DNA from: CAYPHJ01 sp964410485
GTDB lineage: Bacteria > Desulfobacterota > Binatia > UBA9968
NCBI GenBank assembly: GCA_964410485.1
Contig: CAYPHJ010000002.1
Location: forward strand, 1-64,000
Length of the DNA stretch: 64,000 nucleotides
Reading direction: 5' to 3'
Shown here: positions 50,513 through 58,414 of the stretch, in pieces
Numbering within the stretch: the first letter of the stretch is position 1
Layout: each line of letters opens with the position of its first letter
The notes under the pieces: model-generated
Seen by the model: the letters and a program-made list of their open reading frames with translations, nothing else
Told to the model about the DNA's origin: nothing
Database searches by the model: none
Position numbers and translations under genes: made by a program

Positions 50513-51499
50513 TCAATTTTCCCGCTTCACGTCCGGGTTGAGCAGTGGGAGCGGCTTTCCGTCCAGGAAGTCGAGAATATTCCTAATTGCCTCCTGGTAA
50601 CGCGCGCTTAAAATATCCACGGTTGCGTATCCCCGATGGGAGAGAAGAATTGCGTTATCGAAGCGGCGCAAAGGGTGATCCATGGGGAGGGGTTCGACCT
50701 CGAACACGTCAAGGCCAACGCCGCCCAGACGGCCATTTTCGATAGCAGCGATCAACGCCTTTTCCTCAATCAAAGCCCCGCGCGACGTGTTCACCAGCAG
50801 CGCTTTAGGTTTCATCATCCCAAGCTCTCTCTCTCCAATCATACCGCGCGTGTTCGAATTGAGCGGCACGTGCAGCGTGACCACGTCCGATTCTTTCAGC
50901 AGGGTATCGAGTGGCACGCATTCGGCGCCGATTTCGGCGGTAGCAGCCGGTGTCAAAGTCCTGGAGTAAGCGAGAACACGCGCGTCGAATGCCGCTAAAA
51001 GGCGCGCGACTTCTTTGCCGATTCTGCCAAAGCCAAGTACGCCGGCGGTTTTTCCTTTGAGCAGGCGCCCCGCAATCGGCGGCCAACTCTCCTGGCGCAT
51101 GCGCCGGTCGACATGAGGTATCCATCGCATGAGCGAGAGGATGAGCCCGATCGTGAGTTCTTTTGTGGACGTGCCGTCGTCGGCCGGCGTTCCCACAACG
51201 GCAATGCCGCGGCGGGTAGCCGCAGGCAAATCGAGATGCCTGCTGGTGCGGCCGGTCTGGGAAATAAACTTGAGACTTGGCAACAGGTTGTATTCACTCT
51301 CGCTGAGAGAGGTACGTTCCCGCATGAGGAGCAAAGCGTCCATCTTTCCCAATGCCCGTTGTATTTTTTCCGGGGAGTCCAGCCGTTCGCGGAAAATTGT
51401 TACATCGGCGCGTGCTTTGAGCGTTTCATAGGCCGGCACGGTATCGGCGAGCTTCTCAAAATCATCCAGTATTGCTACACGAAAGTTTGCTATCGACAT
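50513..51499 (-). CDS. D-2-hydroxyacid dehydrogenase
   Basis: 328 residues. The NAD site is GFGRIGKEVARLL near residue 152, the catalytic arginine is in VNTSRGALI near residue 235, the glutamate in DVFEVEPLP and the histidine in LLSHRGYAT near residue 286. The N-terminal substrate domain FRVAILDDFEKLADTVPAYETL is typical of a broad group of soil D-2-HDHs of unknown substrate. It follows the RidA-like gene by 6 bp on the same strand, so a shared pathway, for example clearance of imine or keto-acid products, is plausible. Confidence 0.9.
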   Translation of the reverse strand: MSIANFRVAILDDFEKLADTVPAYETLKARADVTIFRERLDSPEKIQRALGKMDALLLMRERTSLSESEYNLLPSLKFISQTGRTSRHLDLPAATRRGIAVVGTPADDGTSTKELTIGLILSLMRWIPHVDRRMRQESWPPIAGRLLKGKTAGVLGFGRIGKEVARLLAAFDARVLAYSRTLTPAATAEIGAECVPLDTLLKESDVVTLHVPLNSNTRGMIGERELGMMKPKALLVNTSRGALIEEKALIAAIENGRLGGVGLDVFEVEPLPMDHPLRRFDNAILLSHRGYATVDILSARYQEAIRNILDFLDGKPLPLLNPDVKREN

Positions 51500-51505
51500 A
51501 AGTTC

Positions 51506-52186
51506 TTATAACCTCGCTGTGACTTCGACTTCGATGAGCTTGCCTTCCGAGGAGTAGCCATCGACGTGGAAATAGTCCATCTCGGGAATTTGGGCCTGGA
51601 CTTCTCTTTTAAACAACTCTCGAAGTGCTTCGAACTTCTGGCTTCTGTGAAGCAGGAATGAAGCTTTGACGGCGCGACTCCAGGAACTACCGGCGTCTTT
51701 TAAGGACCCTTCGATGCGCGGCAAGATATCCGCCATTTGGTCCTCCAACGTCGGTAAGACTGCTGTCACGCCGGAGAGGAACACAATGGAATCATAAATC
51801 AGATAGCGCAGCGGCGTGATCGGCGGATCGTATTCTTTGAGTGTTTTTTTTAGATCGGAACGCGAGGGACGCATTGCGACCAGGTCAACGGCAACCCGGG
51901 CATCCGAATCAAAATGGATCGGAGAAATAAAACTGGAGCTGGCGGAACGCGCCGCGCCGGAAAGAATCTTCACTCGTTCCGTGCTGCCTTCATCGCGACT
52001 CGCCCGGTCCCTCCCCCATAGCCGGGTGCGCACGGTGTTGTCCAGTGAAAGCCCCAGGCCGCCAAGTTCCTGGCCAAAGCGATGGAAGATGTCGCGGGTC
52101 TGATCCGTCGGTGAAAGCGCGGCCTTTCCCTCACCGCATAATGCCACGAATTCTCTATTGAGCCATTGGAATACTCTCTTGCGCAT
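51506..52186 (-). CDS. Tandem RidA/YjgF-like two-domain protein
   Basis: 226 residues from the ATG at 52186 (a TTG at 52204 could add six). Two RidA-type folds follow each other: residues about 25-125 (FHRFGQELGGLGLSLDNTV, then AARSASSSFI with the conserved Arg, and VAVDLVAM) and about 130-226 (SGVTAVLPTLEDQMADIL, AGSSWSRAVKASFLL, and LIEVEVTA). The second half lacks the substrate arginine before its last strand (DYFHVDGYSSEGKL). RidA hydrolyses reactive enamines; the doubled form is rarer and could be heteromeric in function. Coupled to a hydroxyacid dehydrogenase gene. Confidence 0.75.
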   Translation of the reverse strand: MRKRVFQWLNREFVALCGEGKAALSPTDQTRDIFHRFGQELGGLGLSLDNTVRTRLWGRDRASRDEGSTERVKILSGAARSASSSFISPIHFDSDARVAVDLVAMRPSRSDLKKTLKEYDPPITPLRYLIYDSIVFLSGVTAVLPTLEDQMADILPRIEGSLKDAGSSWSRAVKASFLLHRSQKFEALRELFKREVQAQIPEMDYFHVDGYSSEGKLIEVEVTARL

Positions 52187-52319
52187 GATTGTCTCGTTTC
52201 TCAATCGTCAGTTTGAAAACACTGAGCCTATAACAGGCGGCAGCGTGGATCAACGCAATCGATCCGCTTTCTTAACGCGGGATCATCTCGGTCGCCTGCT
52301 CTCCTTCGTGGCGCTCGGC

Positions 52320-53846
52320 TCAAGAGCCTGTCAGCGCCGCCGGCATGATCGTCAGCGACTTCTCCCAATCGTTGCGCAGATCGGCGGAGGAAGGGAAGCG
52401 AATGCCATTTTCGTCGAGGATCTTGTTGGTTGACTGCAACAGCTCAGCCCGGTTGAACACCATGATTTCGTGGTTGCGGTGAACAACCCTGGCGAGTTTT
52501 ACGACGACCTGTGGCTGCTCGTTGTCGCGCAGGACTTCAACCAGGTGGCGGAGATTTCTTATTGGGACGTCGTTTACATGGGTGATGATCGAGCGCTCGG
52601 CGTCATCGTATCCTTTGGTAATCCGATCGGGGAACATGGGCGACGAAACCACGACTAATTCTTCGCCCTCGAACCTCGGTCTATCATAGCGCCGGACCAG
52701 GAGCGGGCTTATTTGACTCGAGGGCATAGGTCTCTGCGCATGCATCCGCTCAATGTACTCTTGGGTCGCTTGAGAAAAGACCAGAGGCCCAAAAATGAAA
52801 TAACGCGGGGTGGTATTCAACAGATAAGGAACGACCAGGTCACGGCGGGAAGGAACCGGCATGTTCACTTCGACAAATTTGCCGTCCCGAAAAACGGTCA
52901 TACCGATCACTCCGTTTGTCGCGTATTTCTGAACCAGATACAAAGCCGACAAGCGCAGATCGTACCTCACGATGACTTTTCCATCACTGTCGATTGGCGT
53001 GTCGCCGATTTTTGTGATCACATCCCACTCGCGCAGCGGGTAATCGGAGTCGCTGCGATAAGGCTCTGATACCATGATCCCGTTTGTTCCGGATGGGAGC
53101 CCCAGTTTTTGCCGTAACGCGCCATTTTCGACAGTCTGTAAACGATCGAGAAGCTGTGGTTTGCCGTCAAAGCTGCCGTTGGCGATACCCGCCAAAAACA
53201 ACTGGATTTCTTCCACAGGAATCAGATAGCCGATGTTCTGCGCGTTTTGAATCAAGCTGAAAACAAGGCCCACCAGCCTGCCGTCGGAAACCGCGGGCCC
53301 GCCACTGTTGCCGAAGTTGAGGGCAGCGTCCACCTGAATGCGCAACCCGCTGGTTTGATAATAGTAGTCGGTGTATTCGATGCGTGAGACGATTCCCTGA
53401 GTCACGGAAAGCTCCGTTCCTCCCGTCGGATATCCGTACACATTGACAGTGTCCTTGACCCGAGGCAATTCCTCGGCGAACGGAATTGCTCCGCGGTTGT
53501 GAAAAAAGGACTCATCATCGAGTGTCAAAATGGCCAAATCCATAGCCGGCGCCATTGCTTCGACGCGCGCCGGTATGCGACTCGAAGATTGATTGGGCTG
53601 GACATAAATCTGCCGCGCGTATGAGACGACATGGGCATTGGTAAGAATGCGATTGCCCGAAATGACCACACCGGAGCCTTTGACCTGCTGAGGAATACCT
53701 CTCATCCATGGGCGCAGGACATCGGGGCTTTGCCGTGTCGCGTGAATCTTGACGACCAGATCGCGGATCTGGTCCTCCGCACGGACAATCAGTGGATGGC
53801 CGAGAAATAAACCGATGAACAGCAATGCGAGCACGATTCCCTGCAT
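52320..53846 (-). CDS. Deg/HtrA-type periplasmic serine protease with PDZ domains
   Basis: 508 residues from the ATG at 53846, which has AGGAGC upstream; the longer frame from 53981 has no ribosome site. A signal peptide (LALLFIGLFLGHPLIVRAED, residues about 5-25) is followed by a trypsin-like domain: His in ILTNAHVV, Asp in AMDLAIL and Ser in NFGNSGGPAV near residue 185. The C-terminal part has a PDZ domain with GIMVSEPYRSDSDYPL and a second region near DVPIRNLRHLVEVL. The catalytic domain resembles DEG9-type plant/bacterial proteases more than DegP. It degrades damaged envelope proteins. Confidence 0.88.
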   Translation of the reverse strand: MQGIVLALLFIGLFLGHPLIVRAEDQIRDLVVKIHATRQSPDVLRPWMRGIPQQVKGSGVVISGNRILTNAHVVSYARQIYVQPNQSSSRIPARVEAMAPAMDLAILTLDDESFFHNRGAIPFAEELPRVKDTVNVYGYPTGGTELSVTQGIVSRIEYTDYYYQTSGLRIQVDAALNFGNSGGPAVSDGRLVGLVFSLIQNAQNIGYLIPVEEIQLFLAGIANGSFDGKPQLLDRLQTVENGALRQKLGLPSGTNGIMVSEPYRSDSDYPLREWDVITKIGDTPIDSDGKVIVRYDLRLSALYLVQKYATNGVIGMTVFRDGKFVEVNMPVPSRRDLVVPYLLNTTPRYFIFGPLVFSQATQEYIERMHAQRPMPSSQISPLLVRRYDRPRFEGEELVVVSSPMFPDRITKGYDDAERSIITHVNDVPIRNLRHLVEVLRDNEQPQVVVKLARVVHRNHEIMVFNRAELLQSTNKILDENGIRFPSSADLRNDWEKSLTIMPAALTGS

Positions 53847-53891
53847 GGTAGCTCCTGTTTTTTTGTTTCCCCTGCCGCTGGAACGGCCACT

Positions 53892-53919
53892 ATTATAGCA
53901 AAGAACACCTGCAGGTAAA
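53892..53919 (-). promoter_or_regulatory. Promoter of the Deg protease gene
   Basis: On the minus strand TTTACC (53919-53914) and a perfect -10 TATAAT (53897-53892) are 16 bp apart. The expected start is near 53886, leaving a leader of about 40 nt before the ATG at 53846. It is divergent from the promoter at 53975. Confidence 0.65.
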
Positions 53920-53974
53920 TGACCCAAAAATTGGAGTGGTGGAATCAACCGAATATTTATTTTATCCAGACTGC

Positions 53975-54003
53975 TTGACACGTCTTGGCTTGCGCGCTAG
54001 AAA
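53975..54003 (+). promoter_or_regulatory. Promoter of the candidate non-coding RNA
   Basis: A perfect TTGACA at 53975-53980 is followed after 17 bp by TAGAAA at 53998-54003. The start would be near 54010 (sequence GAGCCCC). It points into a region with no plus-strand protein gene. Confidence 0.65.
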
Positions 54004-54009
54004 AAAGTT

Positions 54010-54387
54010 GAGCCCCGATCTCTAGGGGTGGGTTGCGAGAGCGAAGCGCGCCGTTTACTCGCTATCCAAAATGGAGGGGAATATGGTAGGCGAGAATCCA
54101 CCGGGCCAATATCGCCCGCTGACGGCGGGCACACGAAATTCGTCCGCGACTCACGACGGGCTTCGAGCTGCCTGAACAAGTCCCCAACTTTTGGTACCAA
54201 AAGCGTACCCTCGTAGAGCGAGAAACAGGAGGGACTTACCCGAAGCAGATTTAGAGCCCGTTTGAAATGATTCCGGATGGGAGGACGGGTGCACCGGTGC
54301 CGGCGGGCTTGAACAAAAGTGATGTTTCCGACGACGCGGATAGCGTCAAGGATAGGGCTTCTTCCCGGGAAGAAGCCCTGTTTTTTT
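54010..54387 (+). ncRNA. Candidate structured non-coding RNA, about 375 nt
   Basis: The interval is bounded by a consensus promoter and an excellent intrinsic terminator and has no convincing reading frame on the plus strand. Internal pairing is extensive: GGTGGGTT (54027-54034) with AATCCACC (54095-54102), enclosing CTCGC (54058) with GCGAG (54090); AAGTCCC (54178) with GGGACTT (54231); the 16-nt palindrome CTTTTGGTACCAAAAG (54188-54203) inside it; and GACGC-GGATA-GCGTC (54333-54347). Length fits RNase P RNA or tmRNA, but I cannot find the GAGGAAAGTCC or ACAGAA blocks of RNase P RNA or the tRNA-like ends of tmRNA. It could be a new family or a divergent known one. The minus-strand frame 53997-54470 is rejected as noise. 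Confidence 0.6.
54354..54387 (+). terminator. Intrinsic terminator ending the candidate RNA
   Basis: AGGGCTTCTTCCC and GGGAAGAAGCCCT form a perfect 26-nt palindrome, giving a stem of about 11 bp, followed by G and seven T residues on the plus strand. On the minus strand no T-run follows, so it is directional and does not primarily serve the gene that ends at 54404. Confidence 0.9.
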
Positions 54388-54403
54388 GTTGGCTGCTGAT
54401 CGC

Positions 54404-55111
54404 CTAGCGAAGCAGTTGCCCGAAGCCCGGTAAAGAAACCTTCATGCCGAGTTGTTGCAGCACCCACCAAAGCGACGCAGCGGTGGTGGAGATGACGGAT
54501 CGATCGGTATCCCTTTCCAATTCCTCGACATACGCCACGGAGCGCCAGCGGCCCTGAATAACGATGGCATCGACGGATGGCATGCGACGGAACAAACCGC
54601 GCGCTACTCTATAGGAGGCGTATTCCGGTAGCTTTGCCTGTTCCACCGGTTTGGTGACCTCCAGGCCGTTGATCGCCGAAACGGCGAATCCTGCATCCCG
54701 GTAATAGCGGCTCACCTGTTGATTGATCTTTTCCATGTAAGCGGTGGCAATGATGATGTTTTTCGCTTCGCAGTGCTTCAGCGCTTCCGCCGTTGCGTTC
54801 ATTCCCGTGCTAATCGGCAGGCCCATCCGGCGTGACAGCGCCCCGACGATGTCTTGCTCGGCGCGGTATCCGCGTTGAGTTCCCAAAGTGATCCCCCCGA
54901 GAAGAATCGCATCGCACTCCTCTGCGGTAAAAACCCCCAGCGCCGTCTCGAGCGCTGCTATTGCTTTGTCGAACTCCTGGCTTGTGTGCGCTTGCACGTT
55001 CAGGCCGGAGGCGACAATCGTGAATCCCGCCGGTAGGATGAGATCCCAATCCGAAGGTGTTTCAAAAACCGATGGAGACAAATAACCGATGCGAGCCTTC
55101 CATCCCGGCAT
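54404..55111 (-). CDS. AMDase/maleate isomerase-like (Asp/Glu racemase superfamily) protein, cysteines missing
   Basis: 235 residues that follow the arylmalonate decarboxylase/maleate isomerase fold throughout (IGYLSPSVFETPSDWDLILP at the start, IVASGLNVQ, LPISTGMNATAEAL, NIIIATAYMEKINQQV, DAIVIQGRWRSVAYVEEL). Aligned by eye to Bordetella arylmalonate decarboxylase, the first catalytic position lies in LLGGITLGTQRG and is glycine, as in AMDase, while the second, cysteine in both AMDase and maleate isomerase, is Gly in VIQGRWRS. The two-cysteine chemistry is therefore absent. Function unknown; it may be a decarboxylase or hydratase with other residues. Adjacent to a paralog. Confidence 0.75.
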   Translation of the reverse strand: MPGWKARIGYLSPSVFETPSDWDLILPAGFTIVASGLNVQAHTSQEFDKAIAALETALGVFTAEECDAILLGGITLGTQRGYRAEQDIVGALSRRMGLPISTGMNATAEALKHCEAKNIIIATAYMEKINQQVSRYYRDAGFAVSAINGLEVTKPVEQAKLPEYASYRVARGLFRRMPSVDAIVIQGRWRSVAYVEELERDTDRSVISTTAASLWWVLQQLGMKVSLPGFGQLLR

Positions 55112-55162
55112 GTTGGCTACCCCTGAATGTTGTCAATGACTTGGATTTATAAATCTCCTGCA

Positions 55163-55903
55163 TCAGTTGAGAGCAGGCATTTCCGCCAGCAGGCTGCCGT
55201 AACCGGTGATCGGGCAACGCAATCCCAGCCGTAGCTGTGTCTCCCAACAGCGCGCCGCACCGGGGTGAATCACCGGCAGACCGAGACTTTCTTCCAGGCG
55301 TTCGATAATGTCAAGCGTCTTCCACGCCGAGCCCAGCATGTAGATCCCATCGGCATCCTTGTATCTGGCGGCGATGTTGCTGATGAATGCGAAAATCTGT
55401 CCAGGCGGAACCGCCGGGACATCAGCAAAGGGAGCGTTGATTCCTTCCATGGCCAGCACCTCAAAACCGGCTTCAGTGAAGTAGCGTGCAAAGATCGCGT
55501 TCATTGTCTCAGGAAAGTAACTTGCACCAACGAACCTTTTTACGCCAAGCGTCCTGAGGGCGCGCACGTGGTTCTGGCCCGAAGTGAACATCTGAGCGCC
55601 GTACTTGTTCTCCCAGCGTTCGATGATCTCTTGCTCGCCCGTGTAACCCAACAACATAAACGGCGGCGCGCCACTCGGCCGAATAAGCGTTGCCCCTGAA
55701 TGCGCGAGCTCTGCGACCTTCGCTTCATAGCCCGGCATAGAGGACCTGAACTCCGCCTCATCGCCGCGCGTGAAGTTCATGGTGCGGCTCAAAAATTTGA
55801 TTGGCGCCGGGATCTTTTCGTCGAGGTCGATCTCCTGACCGGCTTCCGGCCGGTTCGTGGGTCGCACGGTTCCGACGATGTATTGTTTTTCCATTGCAGT
55901 CAT
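55163..55903 (-). CDS. AMDase/maleate isomerase-like paralog, cysteines missing
   Basis: 246 residues from the ATG at 55903, which has GGAGGACTT in front. The same fold as its neighbour: ELAHSGATLIRPSGAPPFML, RALRTLGVKRFVGASYF, AGFEVLAMEGINAPF, and DADGIYMLGSAWKTLDII before LGLPVIHPGAARCWE. The second catalytic cysteine position (LSCGG in AMDase) is MLGSA here, and the first reads SGAPP, so neither cysteine is present. The block around residues 80-120 differs from the neighbour, so the two are not recent duplicates. They may form a heteromer, since they lie 51 bp apart on one strand. Confidence 0.75.
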   Translation of the reverse strand: MTAMEKQYIVGTVRPTNRPEAGQEIDLDEKIPAPIKFLSRTMNFTRGDEAEFRSSMPGYEAKVAELAHSGATLIRPSGAPPFMLLGYTGEQEIIERWENKYGAQMFTSGQNHVRALRTLGVKRFVGASYFPETMNAIFARYFTEAGFEVLAMEGINAPFADVPAVPPGQIFAFISNIAARYKDADGIYMLGSAWKTLDIIERLEESLGLPVIHPGAARCWETQLRLGLRCPITGYGSLLAEMPALN

Positions 55904-55930
55904 AAGTCCTCCAGCTGCGGTTGAAGATGC

Positions 55931-56007
55931 GTTCAATAGTTCAAGTGTTCACGATGGCGAAGAGGGGACATTGACCTTTTGAACCTTTGAATCTTGAACA
56001 CTATTGG
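55931..56007. repeat. GTTCAATAGTTCAAG.../...TTGAACACTATTGG inverted repeat
   Basis: CAATAGTTCAAGTGTTCA and TTGAACACTATTG are opposing arms of a GTTCAA-type repeat, overlapping the last two codons and stop of the ParB-like gene. Related tracts are at 10775 and 62125. Confidence 0.7.
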
Positions 56008-56990
56008 TCTTCGGGAGCGCCGCCCGATTTGGCCAGATCATCCATTTTGATTTTCTCAACATTGAGTTTAGCGGCAGCTTTTTTCATCCGTTCAATAACT
56101 TCGTCGAAGCTCAGCGGTGCCGCGTCTTTGGGACGGAAGCGGATTGGATTCAATCGAGCGACGACAAAGCTTTTGAGGTAAGGACTGCTTAAACCTCGTG
56201 ACTTCAAGGTCTCGACTTTCTCGACGACCAGATCGTCTATTTGCATGAGAGCAGTTGCCCGTTGTTGTCGAAATTTCAGAGCTTCAGCCAGCGGTTTTTT
56301 GAAAAATCCATCGGCGCGCCTGAGAATAGGATGATAGGCGCCGCCGCTGAAGCGCGGTCGTTCCAGATAGCAGAGTCCGAGTGTGATCAAAGCGGCCTCT
56401 TCGAATTCCAACGCATACGTTTCCTCGGTCGCATGGTCGAGCACTGCCAACTCGCGGTACATTTTAACGACTTCAAGCGCGCGTTCGCGCAAGTTATGCG
56501 CTTTCTCGGTGTTGAGCGCCAGTATCTGATACGCTGCGGAGGGATCCGGCACGACGATCGCAACAATGGTTTTTGCGCCGAGCGTCCGTAACGCGGCGAG
56601 TCGATGATTTCCATTTGGCGTCCAGTAGCGCACTGTATCGGGTGTTTCTTTACCGCGAACGACGATAATGGGATCGATGAAACGGCCCAACTTAGCGATC
56701 ACGGTCTCGAGCTTGCGCACATGTGCATCGGATAGATTGCGTTGATAGGGCGTCGGTTCGACCTGTTCGATAGGTAGGGCGGCCATGAGCAGCCAGTGTC
56801 CTCCAAAAGGTTCACGATAAGCCGCCAAAAGCTTGCCGCCGTCGCGTTCAATAGCTCTCTCTAGTTCGATGACATCACCGGGGGGATGTCCCGCCACCGA
56901 TTCTGCAGCAGTCAAACCGACGGAATGCCCGGCGAGCTTTCGTCGTCTGCGCCCTTTGGCTAAAGTATTTCCCGCTTTCTTGGACGGCAT
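56001..56990 (-). CDS. ParB/Srx-fold protein without a ParA partner
   Basis: About 329 residues (a GTG at 57011 would add seven; neither start has a strong ribosome site). The middle part (about residues 75-150) is a ParB N-terminal domain: LPIEQVEPTPYQRNLSD, IDPIIVVRGK and TPNGNHRLAALRTLG, the last being the GxHR-type CTP/nucleotide-binding motif. The rest is helical and basic with no parS-binding HTH obvious. It lacks an adjacent parA, so chromosome partition is unlikely; stand-alone ParB-fold proteins act as nucleases, transcription factors or CTP-dependent switches. It lies 46 bp after an MFS gene on the same strand. Confidence 0.65.
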   Translation of the reverse strand: MPSKKAGNTLAKGRRRRKLAGHSVGLTAAESVAGHPPGDVIELERAIERDGGKLLAAYREPFGGHWLLMAALPIEQVEPTPYQRNLSDAHVRKLETVIAKLGRFIDPIIVVRGKETPDTVRYWTPNGNHRLAALRTLGAKTIVAIVVPDPSAAYQILALNTEKAHNLRERALEVVKMYRELAVLDHATEETYALEFEEAALITLGLCYLERPRFSGGAYHPILRRADGFFKKPLAEALKFRQQRATALMQIDDLVVEKVETLKSRGLSSPYLKSFVVARLNPIRFRPKDAAPLSFDEVIERMKKAAAKLNVEKIKMDDLAKSGGAPEDQ

Positions 56991-57035
56991 GCCTGGTCGA
57001 TTGCTTAACACATGAAACGCTACTGTGCCAAATCT

Positions 57036-58274
57036 CTAATTTCTCGTTTTAAACGAGAGAACGGCCAGAGCCATCCCGGTTACCAGGAAACCTCCCACGG
57101 CCACGGCCGTGGGAGCACCGGCGAACTCCGCGATGGTGCCCGAGACCATTCCACCCACCGGCATCAAGTCCCAGGTTAGGCCGAAAATGCCCATCACGCG
57201 TCCACGAAACTGTTCGGGCAAACGCAATTGGAGCACTGTATTGATCGTCGTCATGTAGTACTGGCTGGTAAAGCCAAGGACAAATGCCAGCGCCAGAGAA
57301 AGGGGATAAGAGGTAGACACTGCAAAGAAAACCAGCAGAATGCCAAAGCCGGTCGCACCCATAAGCGCGCGTCTGACGCCCTTTTCTTCTACGTGAGCGA
57401 AGTAGGCGACGGCGAGCGTACCGGCCAATGCGCCCGCGCCACCAAGGCTCTGCAAAAAACCGAAACCACGCGAGCCGACTGCCAAGATATCTCGGGCAAA
57501 GACCGGCATCAGGATCAAGTAAGACATGCCGAAGACGCTATTGAAGAACGTCATGGCGATGAGTGTGTAGAAGATCTCTTCAGTGCGGATGAAATTCAAA
57601 CCATCCATGACGTGCTGCAACAGACCTCTGCTTGCTACTGATTGCACGCGTGCCTCCGTGCGAATGAACAGCCAGAGAAGGACTGCTGTGAAAGACGCGA
57701 CGGCGCAAACGCCATAGGTAAGCGCGAGTCCCAGGAGATGGATCATGATCCCGGCCATGGCCGGGCCGACAAGCCGGTTCAATTGCCAGATGGTGCCGCC
57801 GACGGCGACGGCACTGGCCATATCGTCCTTTGGCACCATCTCTGGTAGCAGCGCCATTCGGCTCGGCCTGTCAAAAGCCCGGATCGCGCCCGAACAGAAG
57901 GCAAGGGCCATAACCAACCAGAGAGCGGCCGCGCCTGTAGCGACAACAAGACTCAAGCAAAGAAAAATGGCGCCCGATCCGCACTGGCTGGCGATCATGA
58001 TGCGTCGGCGATCCTTCCGATCGGCCACAACCCCGCCCACGAGCGTCAGCGTGATCGTGGGAACTGCGTGAGCCAAGCCGGTCAAGCCTAGCGCCAGGGG
58101 TGAATTCGTCAATTCAAGCACCAGCCAGCTTTGGGCCACGTGCTCCATGTTCATCGCAAGAACGGAAAACAGCTGACCCAACCAGTAGAGGCGGTAGTTG
58201 CGATGGCGCAGCGCGGTTAGAGTCTGGCTAATTTTCCGCGTGCGCGGTCGCGATGATGCAGTTGGTTTCGGCAT
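57036..58274 (-). CDS. MFS transporter, enterobactin-exporter-like
   Basis: 412 residues with 12 hydrophobic segments. Motif A appears as GGVVADRKDRRRIM near residue 80 and the second-half equivalents are weaker. The opening ALRHRNYRLYWLGQLFSVLAMNM is typical of the EntS/TMS (MFS_3) branch of proton-driven exporters. The substrate is unknown. It is upstream of the ParB-like gene on the same strand and divergent from gor. Confidence 0.85.
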   Translation of the reverse strand: MPKPTASSRPRTRKISQTLTALRHRNYRLYWLGQLFSVLAMNMEHVAQSWLVLELTNSPLALGLTGLAHAVPTITLTLVGGVVADRKDRRRIMIASQCGSGAIFLCLSLVVATGAAALWLVMALAFCSGAIRAFDRPSRMALLPEMVPKDDMASAVAVGGTIWQLNRLVGPAMAGIMIHLLGLALTYGVCAVASFTAVLLWLFIRTEARVQSVASRGLLQHVMDGLNFIRTEEIFYTLIAMTFFNSVFGMSYLILMPVFARDILAVGSRGFGFLQSLGGAGALAGTLAVAYFAHVEEKGVRRALMGATGFGILLVFFAVSTSYPLSLALAFVLGFTSQYYMTTINTVLQLRLPEQFRGRVMGIFGLTWDLMPVGGMVSGTIAEFAGAPTAVAVGGFLVTGMALAVLSFKTRN

Positions 58275-58353
58275 TGGTGGTATCGGTAGAGTATAGAGCT
58301 AGGGTACTGTTAGACATGAACGGGGCGCCGGTGTCAAAAGATTTTCGCAGCGG

Positions 58354-58382
58354 TTGAGCAATCGTTGACTAACTTTTATCAT
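58354..58382 (+). promoter_or_regulatory. Promoter of the glutathione reductase gene
   Basis: TTGAGC at 58354-58359 and TATCAT at 58377-58382 are separated by exactly 17 bp. The start near 58389 leaves a short leader of about 25 nt that contains the ribosome site GAGGAGGGATC. Confidence 0.6.
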
Positions 58383-58414
58383 CTGCCGACAACAACTCAG
58401 AGGAGGGATCCGAG

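Noticed and set aside
54010..54387. Identification of the candidate RNA as RNase P RNA or tmRNA
   Set aside because: The conserved GAGGAAAGTCC and ACAGAA blocks of RNase P RNA and the alanyl-tRNA-like ends of tmRNA are not seen, although length would fit.
53997..54470. Minus-strand open frame of 157 codons opposite the candidate RNA
   Set aside because: It runs through the terminator palindrome and into the end of the adjacent gene, has no ribosome site or recognisable domain, and its composition is not protein-like.
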